Source of the DNA: CAYQDR01 sp964416315
GTDB lineage: Bacteria; Methylomirabilota; Methylomirabilia; Rokubacteriales; DASRDR01
Direction of reading: 5' to 3'
DNA length: 8,349 nucleotides
Assembly: GCA_964416315.1 (NCBI GenBank)
Contig: CAYQDR010000168.1
Coordinates: 1-8,349, forward strand
Shown here: piece by piece, positions 1 through 5,229 of the stretch
Numbering within the stretch: the stretch's first letter is position 1
Layout of the letters: each line of letters opens with the position of its first letter
Made by a program: the position numbers and the translations under genes
Notes under the pieces: generated by a model
Databases searched by the model: none
Seen by the model: the letters and a program-made list of their open reading frames with translations, nothing else
Told to the model about the DNA's origin: nothing

Positions 1-93
1 CATGGGCACCACACTACCGGTAGGGGCGTGTGGAGTCAACCGGATAAGCATCTCGTCAGAATTGCGGAAGGCGCGTGAGAAAGGGGCCCGGAG

Positions 94-118
94 CCCGGGC
101 GCGCGGGGCGAGCCCGGG
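94..118 (-). terminator. Candidate GC hairpin after nadE
   Basis: Arms CCCGGGC (94-100) and GCCCGGG (112-118) pair perfectly around an 11-nt loop, just beyond the nadE stop codon on the minus strand. No proper U-tract follows; the minus strand reads CCGGGCCCCTTTCTC beyond it. It may stop transcription weakly, or simply be a GC-rich palindrome. The same stretch contains GAGCCCGGG twice as a direct repeat (91-99 and 110-118). Confidence 0.3.
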
Positions 119-141
119 GACAGGACCCGCGGCGGTCCGCC

Positions 142-1875
142 TCAGGGATGCCGGAAGCGGTTGACGATGGGGAGCCGCCAGTCCCGCCCGAAGGCCCGCG
201 GGGTGATCTTCACGCCGGGCGGGGCCTGCCGCCGCTTGTACTCGTTCCGGTCCACCATCGCGACGACCTTCCGCACCGTCGCCTCGTCGTAGCCGAGCGC
301 GACGATGTCGGCCAGCGACCGGTTCTCCTCGACGTACGCCTCGAGAATCGGATCGAGCACCTCGTAGGGCGGCAGGGTGTCCTGGTCGGTCTGGTTCGGC
401 CGGAGCTCGGCCGACGGGGCGCGGGTGAGCACGCTCTCCGGGATCACCGGCCGGCCGTCCCGCGCGTTGCGGTAGCGCGCGAGGCGGTAGACCATCGTCT
501 TCGGCACGTCCTTGATGACCGCGAACCCGCCCGCCATGTCGCCGTAGAGCGTGCAGTAGCCGACCCCCATCTCGCTCTTGTTCCCGGTGGTCAGGACGAG
601 CCAGCCGAGCTTGTTCGACAGCGTCATGAGGAGCGTCCCGCGGACCCGCGCCTGGACGTTCTCTTCGGCGACGTCCTCCTTTAAGCCCTTGAACGGCTGC
701 GCGAGGATCCGCCGGAAGGCCCGGTACGCCGCGGTGATCGGCAGCGTGAGGAACTCGATCCCGAGGTTCCGGGCCACGCGCCGGGCGTCCGCCTTGGTGC
801 CCGCCGACGAGAACGGCGACGGCATGGACACGCCGACCACGCTCTCCCGGCCGAGCGCGTCCACCGCGATCGCCGCGGTGAGCGCGGAGTCGATCCCGCC
901 GGAGAGCCCGATCACGACCCGACGGAAGCCGTTCTTCCGGACGTAGTCGCGTGTCCCGAGCACGAGGGCGGCGTAGATCTCCGCGTCGGCGTCGAGGAAC
1001 TCGACCGCACTCTCCGGGAGCGCCGGGTGCGCGCGCTCGGAGAGCGGCGGCAGGGCGATCCGACGCACCGGCTCCGCCGCGGCGAGCTTCTCCTTCCGCC
1101 GGCGGGAGTCGCGGAGGCGCGCCCGGAAGACGCCCTCCAGGTCCAGGTCCGCGACGACGAAGTCCTCCTCGAACGCGCGCCCGAGCGCCACGCGCTCCCC
1201 CAGTTCGTTGAAGATCATCGACTGGCCGTCGAAGACGAGCTCGTCCTGGCCGCCGACGAGGTTGGCGTAGGCGAGGCACACGACGTTGTCCGCCGCCCGT
1301 GTGGCGAGCATCTTCTCGCGGAACCGCACCTTGCCCGCGTGGTAGGGCGAGGAGGTGATCGTCACGATCAGCTCGGCTCCCGCGAGCGCCTGGGCCGTGG
1401 AGGGCCCGGTCGGGTACCAGAGGTCCTCGCAGATGTTGACGCCGAAGACGGCGCCGCCCGGTCCGCCGAGCTCGAAGACGGGCGTCTCGGTGCCGGCCTG
1501 GAAGTACCGGTTCTCGTCGAACACCCCGTAGTTCGGCAGGTAGCGCTTGTGGTAGATACCGGCGAGCGCGCGATCGTGGATGACGGCCGCGGCGTTCATG
1601 ATGTCGTCGCGGCGATCCACGAAGCCGACGACCACGGTCAACCCCGCCGAGCCGCGGACGACGGCGTCGAGCGCATCGAGGTTCGCCTCGATGAAGGCGG
1701 GCTTGAAGAGGAGGTCCTCGGGAGGGTAGCCGGGGATGGCGAGTTCGGGGAACGCGACGACGTCGCACCCCAGCGTCCGGGCGCGTTCGACCCCCTCGAG
1801 GACCTTACGCACGTTGCCCTCGAGGTCCCCGACCGTCGGGTTGATCTGGGCCAGCCCGATCCGGAGCCGTCGCAC
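142..1875 (-). CDS. nadE: Glutamine-dependent NAD+ synthetase
   Basis: Cytoplasmic enzyme that makes NAD+ from deamido-NAD+, ATP and glutamine, the last step of NAD synthesis. The 577-residue product has the two-domain plan of the glutamine-using form. An N-terminal nitrilase-like glutaminase domain (about 1-260) carries the expected triad: E44 in AFPELAIPGYPPEDL, K110 in YHKRYLPNYGVFDE and C149 in GVNICEDLWYP. A C-terminal synthetase domain (about 290-577) carries the ATP-pyrophosphatase loop SGGIDS at 325-330 and the conserved TTGNKSEMGVGY (429-440) and LRPNQTDQDTLPPYE (491-505). I chose the GTG at 1875 because it gives MRRLRIGLAQINPTVGD, the usual family start. A GTG at 1902 would add nine residues; upstream of both starts the Shine-Dalgarno match is weak. 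The frame stays open well upstream, but that part has no homology. No nicotinate-pathway genes are adjacent. Identity is very secure; the exact start is less so. Confidence 0.97.
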   Translation of the reverse strand: MRRLRIGLAQINPTVGDLEGNVRKVLEGVERARTLGCDVVAFPELAIPGYPPEDLLFKPAFIEANLDALDAVVRGSAGLTVVVGFVDRRDDIMNAAAVIHDRALAGIYHKRYLPNYGVFDENRYFQAGTETPVFELGGPGGAVFGVNICEDLWYPTGPSTAQALAGAELIVTITSSPYHAGKVRFREKMLATRAADNVVCLAYANLVGGQDELVFDGQSMIFNELGERVALGRAFEEDFVVADLDLEGVFRARLRDSRRRKEKLAAAEPVRRIALPPLSERAHPALPESAVEFLDADAEIYAALVLGTRDYVRKNGFRRVVIGLSGGIDSALTAAIAVDALGRESVVGVSMPSPFSSAGTKADARRVARNLGIEFLTLPITAAYRAFRRILAQPFKGLKEDVAEENVQARVRGTLLMTLSNKLGWLVLTTGNKSEMGVGYCTLYGDMAGGFAVIKDVPKTMVYRLARYRNARDGRPVIPESVLTRAPSAELRPNQTDQDTLPPYEVLDPILEAYVEENRSLADIVALGYDEATVRKVVAMVDRNEYKRRQAPPGVKITPRAFGRDWRLPIVNRFRHP

Positions 1876-1958
1876 GGGGCGTTTCCCAGGCAGAGTATAC
1901 ACCCGCCGCCCGGGACCCCCTTGACGGCCGGGGGGAATCCGGCAATCATGGAGCGCAG

Positions 1959-2162
1959 ATGCACGACGTTCCTGTCGAGCGGCGCACGTACTTCCCGCTG
2001 AAGCCCCCGGACCCCGCGGAGGCGCGGCCGTGCCCCCGCTGCGGCCGGCCCGCCATGGCGCCCTGGTACCTCCGGCGGGACCGCGAGCGCCGGGTCTGGC
2101 GCCGCTGGGTCTGCACGGCCTGCGAAGCGACCCAGGACCTCCCGGAGGACGAGTCCGCCTGA
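1959..2162 (+). CDS. Small zinc-ribbon protein, function unknown
   Basis: A 67-residue basic protein that I do not recognise as a named family. It has two cysteine knuckles, CPRC at about residues 25-28 and CTAC at about 52-55, spaced as in a single zinc ribbon. An arginine- and tryptophan-rich stretch lies between them (WYLRRDRERRVWRRWVC), and the tail is acidic. The ATG at 1959 is preceded by GGAG at 1950-1953 with five bases between, a good ribosome binding site. It is transcribed away from nadE across about 83 bp, so the two may share a divergent promoter region. Ribbons of this size are often nucleic-acid or protein-binding accessory factors, but nothing here fixes a role. The paired cysteines plus a well-placed binding site argue for a real gene. 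Confidence 0.65.
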   Translation: MHDVPVERRTYFPLKPPDPAEARPCPRCGRPAMAPWYLRRDRERRVWRRWVCTACEATQDLPEDESA

Positions 2163-2215
2163 CCCGGCCCGCCGGGGATGCCCCCGGCCGACGCCCCCTG
2201 CCCCCCTCCACCCGG

Positions 2216-2285
2216 ATTGGCCGGTCGCCCGATGGACCAATTGGCTCTTTACTCTCGATCTATTGGACCATCCAATAGAGCCATT
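2216..2285 (+). promoter_or_regulatory. Candidate pdxST operator (MocR/PdxR-like repeats)
   Basis: This AT-richer island in the pdxS leader holds TGGACCA twice as a direct repeat (2233-2239 and 2264-2270), starts 31 bp apart, about three helical turns. ATTGG occurs at 2216, 2240 and 2262, and CCAAT at 2237 and 2272. A perfect dyad TCTATTGGA (2259-2267) / TCCAATAGA (2271-2279) has a 3-bp centre, and a second pair TGGCTCT (2242-2248) / AGAGCCA (2277-2283) nests outside it. MocR-family regulators such as PdxR are known to control pdxST and to bind paired repeats, so an operator is the simplest reading. No such regulator is in the window. An RNA hairpin is an alternative. I cannot place -35 and -10 boxes with confidence. 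Confidence 0.55.
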
Positions 2286-2321
2286 CGCGAGTCCCCCACA
2301 CGCACCGGGAGGAGGACGGAC

Positions 2322-3203
2322 ATGGAAACCGGCACGCTCCGGCTCAAGGTCGGCTTCGCGGAGATGCTCAAGGGCGGCGTCATCATGGACGTGACCACGG
2401 CCGAGCAGGCCAGGATCGCCGAAGACGCCGGCGCCGCCGCGGTGATGGCGCTCGAGCGCGTCCCGGCGGACATCCGCCGCGAGGGCGGCGTGGCGCGGAT
2501 GGCGAGCGTCCGGAAGATCAAGGAGATCATGGCGACCGTCTCCATCCCGGTCATGGCCAAGTGCCGGATCGGCCACTTCGTCGAGGCGCAGATCCTCCAG
2601 GCCCTCGGCGTCGACTACATCGACGAGTCCGAGGTCCTCACGCCCGCGGACGAGCACTTCCACGTGGACAAGCTCGCCTTCACGGTCCCCTTCGTCTGCG
2701 GCGCCCGCGACCTCGGCGAGGCGCTCCGCCGGATCGGCGAGGGCGCCGCGATGATCCGCACCAAGGGCGAGGCCGGGTCGGGGAACATCGTCGAAGCAGT
2801 CCGCCACATGCGGAAGGTGACGGGTCACATCAGGCGGCTCACGACCCTCGGGGCCGAGGAGCTGATGGCGGAGGCCAAGGAGCTCGGCGCCCCGTGCGAG
2901 CTGGTCCGCCGGGTCGCGAAGGAGGGGTGCCTCCCCGTCCCGAACTTCGCCGCGGGGGGGATCGCGACGCCCGCGGACGCCGCGCTGATGATGCAGCTCG
3001 GGGCCGAGGCGGTCTTCGTCGGCTCGGGAATCTTCAAGGCGTCGGACCCGCCCGCGCGGGCGCGGGCGATCGTCCAGGCCACCACGCACTACCGCGATCC
3101 CGACGTCCTCGCCAGGGTCACGGAGGAGCTGGGCGATGCGATGCCCGGCCTCGACCTCGCCAAGCTGGACGCGACGGAACGGCTGGCGACCCGCGGCTGG
3201 TAG
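2322..3203 (+). CDS. pdxS: PLP synthase, synthase subunit PdxS
   Basis: Forms pyridoxal 5'-phosphate from ribose 5-phosphate, glyceraldehyde 3-phosphate and ammonia, the pathway that avoids deoxyxylulose 5-phosphate. The 293 residues match the family's usual length, and the (beta/alpha)8 barrel sequence is conserved throughout. The two lysines that carry the substrate are present: K80 in PVMAKCRIGHF and K148 in MIRTKGEAGSGN, with D23 in IMDVTTAEQA (K81, K149 and D24 in Bacillus subtilis). The C-terminal phosphate site AAGGIATPADAALMM is intact. The ATG at 2322 gives the family's normal N-terminus and sits six bases after GGGAGGAGG (2307-2315), a very strong ribosome binding site. Ammonia comes from PdxT, encoded 43 bp downstream, so the two are probably one operon. 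PdxS normally assembles as a 12-mer decorated by PdxT. Confidence 0.98.
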   Translation: METGTLRLKVGFAEMLKGGVIMDVTTAEQARIAEDAGAAAVMALERVPADIRREGGVARMASVRKIKEIMATVSIPVMAKCRIGHFVEAQILQALGVDYIDESEVLTPADEHFHVDKLAFTVPFVCGARDLGEALRRIGEGAAMIRTKGEAGSGNIVEAVRHMRKVTGHIRRLTTLGAEELMAEAKELGAPCELVRRVAKEGCLPVPNFAAGGIATPADAALMMQLGAEAVFVGSGIFKASDPPARARAIVQATTHYRDPDVLARVTEELGDAMPGLDLAKLDATERLATRGW

Positions 3204-3206
3204 TCG

Positions 3207-3246
3207 GTGACCCCTCTCCTCGCTGGGGAGAGGGTGGGGTGAGGGG
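3207..3246. repeat. CCCTCTCC...GGAGAGGG palindrome, copy 1
   Basis: Arms CCCTCTCC (3212-3219) and GGAGAGGG (3227-3234) pair perfectly around a 7-nt loop and are followed by a TGGGGTGAGGGG tail. It fills almost the whole pdxS-pdxT gap. It is one of at least four related palindromes in the window (others at 3812, 3881 and 5186), which points to a dispersed, REP-like repeat family rather than a gene-specific signal. Its purine-rich right side runs up to the pdxT start codon and is the only visible ribosome binding site for that gene. Confidence 0.75.
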
Positions 3247-3849
3247 ATGAAGATCGGTGTCCTCGCGCTGCAGGGCGACTTCGCCGCCCACACGCGGGCG
3301 TTCGCGCGTCTGGGCGTCGAGGCGGTGGAGATCCGGAAGCCTGCCGAGCTCGACGGCGTCGACGGTCTCGTCATCCCGGGCGGTGAGAGCACGACGCTCC
3401 TCAAGCTCATGGCCGAGGGGTTCCCGGCCGCGCTCGGCGCCTTCCACGCGGCCGGACGGCCGATCTACGGCACGTGCGCCGGGTTGATCCTCCTGGCGCG
3501 GGAGGTCGTGGCCCCAGGCCAGTCGTCGCTGGGTCTCGTGGACGTGACGGTGGAACGGAACGCCTACGGGCGGCAGCGGGAGTCCTTCGAAGCCCAGGGA
3601 GAGGCGCGGCTCGACGGCCGCCTGATCGCCCTGCCCATGGTCTTCATCCGGGCCCCGCGCATCGTCCGCGTCGGCTCCCGCGTGACGACGCTCGCGACGT
3701 GGCGGGGGGAACCGGTCCTGGTCCGCGAGGGTCGGACCCTCGCCGGCAGCTTCCACCCCGAGCTCACCGACGACCTCGCCGTCCACCGCTACTTCCGCGA
3801 CCTGGTCGGCGCCTCTCCCGCTCCCCTGCCGGGGGAGAGGGTCAGGTGA
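3247..3849 (+). CDS. pdxT: PLP synthase, glutaminase subunit PdxT
   Basis: Glutamine amidotransferase that releases ammonia from glutamine and channels it to PdxS. The 200 residues carry the class I triad: nucleophile C77 in IYGTCAGLI, and H170 and E172 in GSFHPELTDD. The glycine-rich PGGEST loop (44-49) and the N-terminal MKIGVLALQGDFAAH are typical of the family. The ATG at 3247 is the only start giving that N-terminus; its ribosome binding site is the purine-rich tail of the preceding repeat (AGGGTGGGGTGAGGGG). Homology should end near VHRYFRDLV at about 188. The last dozen residues (GASPAPLPGERVR) are encoded by a second copy of the repeat, so the natural stop seems to have been displaced. 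It is probably co-transcribed with pdxS. Confidence 0.97.
   Translation: MKIGVLALQGDFAAHTRAFARLGVEAVEIRKPAELDGVDGLVIPGGESTTLLKLMAEGFPAALGAFHAAGRPIYGTCAGLILLAREVVAPGQSSLGLVDVTVERNAYGRQRESFEAQGEARLDGRLIALPMVFIRAPRIVRVGSRVTTLATWRGEPVLVREGRTLAGSFHPELTDDLAVHRYFRDLVGASPAPLPGERVR
3812..3840. repeat. CCTCTCCC...GGGAGAGG palindrome, copy 2
   Basis: Arms CCTCTCCC (3812-3819) and GGGAGAGG (3833-3840) pair perfectly around 13 nt. An alternative inner pairing is CTCCCC (3821-3826) with GGGGAG (3832-3837). It belongs to the same family as the copy between pdxS and pdxT but lies inside the pdxT reading frame, where it encodes the final residues of the protein. Confidence 0.7.
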
Positions 3850-3880
3850 CGGGGCGGGAGCCGGAAGCCCACCCTCCCCC

Positions 3881-3912
3881 GCCCCTCTCCCTCCCGCGGG
3901 AGGGAGAGGGGC
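3881..3912. repeat. Perfect 32-bp palindrome, copy 3; possible terminator
   Basis: GCCCCTCTCCCTCCCG (3881-3896) is followed directly by its exact reverse complement (3897-3912), so 16-bp arms meet with no spacer. The core CCCTCTCC/GGAGAGGG is shared with the other family members. It lies about 30 bp after the pdxT stop and 60 bp before the dehydrogenase. It could therefore end the pdxST transcript or protect its 3' end, but there is no U-tract on either strand. Confidence 0.8.
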
Positions 3913-3973
3913 AAGTCGCATTGACCCTCCGAAACCGGCCTGCTAAGGTGGGCGCCGAGCGGGAGGCGTCATC

Positions 3974-4789
3974 GTGAACCTCAAGGGGAAGGTCGCGCTC
4001 GTCACGGGGGCCGCCCGAGGGATCGGGCGGGGGATCGCGCTCGCGCTGGCGGCCGAGGGGGTCCACGTGGCCGTGGCGGACCTCGGCCGGGGGGAGGATT
4101 CCGCGCTCGCCTACCGGCTCGCGCGCCCCTCCGACCTCGAGGAGACCGCGCGGCAGATCGAGGCCCGTGGCGTGAAGGCCCTGCCCGTCGCCGCGGATGT
4201 CACCCGCGCCGATGACGTCGGGCGGATCGTCGCCGAGACCGTGCGCCAGCTCGGCGGTCTCGACATCCTCGTCAACAACGCCGGCGTCCTCGTCGCAGGG
4301 CCGCTCGAGGCGCTCACCGAGGAGCAGTTCGACCGCCTCATGGCCGTCAACGTCAAGGGCGTGTTCCTCTGCGCCCGCGCCGCCATCCCGCACCTGCGCA
4401 CGCGAGGGCAGGGCGCCATCGTCAACATCGCCTCCGTCGCCGGGAAGACCCCCCGCTCCTTCACCGCGGCGTACGCCGCGACGAAGGCCGCCGTGATCTG
4501 CCTGACTCAGGCCCTCGCCCAGGAGCTCGGGCCCGCGAACATCCGGGTCAACGCGGTCTGCCCGGGGTTCCTCCGGACGACGATGTGGCTCGAGGGCGTG
4601 GCGCCCGCCCGCGCCCAGTCCCTCGGCGTCGCGCCCAGCGAGGCCTTCGACGCCTTCATCCGCCAGAACGTCCCGCTCGGGCGGGAGCAGACGCCGGGGG
4701 ACATCGGCGAGGCCGTCGTCTACCTCTGCCGGGCCGACAATGTCTCGGGCATCGCCCTCGCCGTGGCTGGCGGCGCCGAGGTCCACTGA
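3974..4789 (+). CDS. NAD-dependent short-chain dehydrogenase/reductase
   Basis: Classical SDR of 271 residues that oxidises an alcohol or reduces a ketone; the substrate is not evident. The Rossmann motif TGAARGIG is at 11-18, NNAG at 101-104, catalytic S154 in NIASVAGK, and YAATK gives Y167 and K171. D36 at the end of the second strand suggests NAD(H) rather than NADP(H). After it comes an inserted stretch (about 38-53, including AYRLARPSDLEET) that ordinary FabG-like enzymes lack; it resembles the insert of mycofactocin-coupled, carveol-dehydrogenase-like SDRs. The GTG at 3974 is supported by GGGAGG at 3961-3966, seven bases upstream, and by the family N-terminus. A palindromic repeat separates it from pdxT, so it is likely its own transcription unit. 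The FabG-like C-terminus (DNVSGIALAVAGGAEVH) is complete. Confidence 0.93.
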   Translation: MNLKGKVALVTGAARGIGRGIALALAAEGVHVAVADLGRGEDSALAYRLARPSDLEETARQIEARGVKALPVAADVTRADDVGRIVAETVRQLGGLDILVNNAGVLVAGPLEALTEEQFDRLMAVNVKGVFLCARAAIPHLRTRGQGAIVNIASVAGKTPRSFTAAYAATKAAVICLTQALAQELGPANIRVNAVCPGFLRTTMWLEGVAPARAQSLGVAPSEAFDAFIRQNVPLGREQTPGDIGEAVVYLCRADNVSGIALAVAGGAEVH

Positions 4790-4797
4790 ACGGGGCG

Positions 4798-4923
4798 ATG
4801 TTCCACGAGCCGAGCCGCTTCCCCTTCGCCGCGGTCCTCGACGACCGGGTGACGCACGAGTCCTGGAACCTGACGGACGAGGAGCGCGTCGTCCTCCTGA
4901 TCGACTTCGTCCCCGACGCCTGA
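4798..4923 (+). pseudogene. Remnant of an aspartyl/asparaginyl beta-hydroxylase-like protein
   Basis: Only 41 codons, starting at an ATG nine bases after the dehydrogenase stop. The core VLDDRVTHESWNLTDEERVV followed by LLIDF closely matches, from memory, the C-terminal motif of the aspartyl/asparaginyl beta-hydroxylase family (consensus like FDDs..HEaWN.td..RvvLl.D). That motif holds the second iron-binding histidine, here in THESWN. The rest of the domain, including the first iron ligand, is absent, because upstream in this frame only out-of-frame dehydrogenase sequence is found. It is therefore probably the stranded 3' end of a lost 2-oxoglutarate-dependent oxygenase or cupin-like gene. 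Translation by coupling to the dehydrogenase is possible (GGGGCG precedes the ATG), but the peptide could not be catalytic. Confidence 0.45.
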
Positions 4924-5185
4924 GCTGTCCCGGGCCGATCCCCGTCGCAGCCCGGTGTCCTCCAGCTCGCCGGGACGCGCTCGGCCTGCGGCCTCGCGGG
5001 CGTCCCGCCCCTCCGGCCGGGTCATCGGCACCCCTCAACGCACGAGGAGTACGCCTCGGGGCGCTCCCTCCCCGCGTCCTTGATCTGCTCGGGCCTCGGC
5101 CCGGTCCCAGGAGAATCCTCACCGCTCGAACGCCGACAGGATCCCCTCCGGCAGACGGGGACGGAGCGGGAGCCCCCACACCCAG
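4924..5185. other. Gene-free interval before glnA 3' end
   Basis: No intact gene is visible. On the minus strand, 5022-5111 reads as a short peptide with GC-rich third positions that ends at a TGA (RPEQIKDAGRERPEAYSSC in part). It could be the decayed C-terminus of another gene, but I cannot name it and see no start. The rest is GC-rich without obvious promoters, RNA genes or repeats. The remnant at 4798-4923 on one side and the palindrome at 5186 on the other suggest a site of past rearrangement. Confidence 0.4.
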
Positions 5186-5217
5186 CCCTCTCCCCCTCCG
5201 CACGGAGGGGGAGAGGG
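5186..5217 (-). repeat. 15-bp-arm palindrome, copy 4, after glnA
   Basis: CCCTCTCCCCCTCCG (5186-5200) and CGGAGGGGGAGAGGG (5203-5217) pair perfectly around a 2-nt loop. The outer bases AGCCCC...GGGGCT extend the symmetry. It shares the CCCTCTCC/GGAGAGGG core with the three copies near pdxST. It lies 12 bp past the glnA stop codon, so it could form the 3' hairpin of the glnA transcript, although no U-tract follows it on the minus strand. Confidence 0.8.
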
Positions 5218-5229
5218 GGGCGGTGGGGC

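Noticed and set aside
56..1768. A 570-codon minus-strand open frame overlapping nadE
   Set aside because: Arginine/proline/glycine-rich with no motif; an out-of-frame shadow of the clearly conserved nadE.
2178..2321. N-terminal extension of pdxS from an upstream ATG at 2178
   Set aside because: It would translate the repeat-rich leader; the ATG at 2322 has a strong ribosome binding site and gives the family's normal N-terminus.
1638..3410. A 590-codon minus-strand frame antisense to pdxS and across the nadE start
   Set aside because: It lies opposite the conserved pdxS and has low-complexity composition; its only NAD-synthetase-like words come from the neighbouring frame.
3204..3912. Reading the CCCTCTCC palindromes as a CRISPR array
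   Set aside because: The copies differ in sequence and loop, are unevenly spaced and are separated by whole genes.
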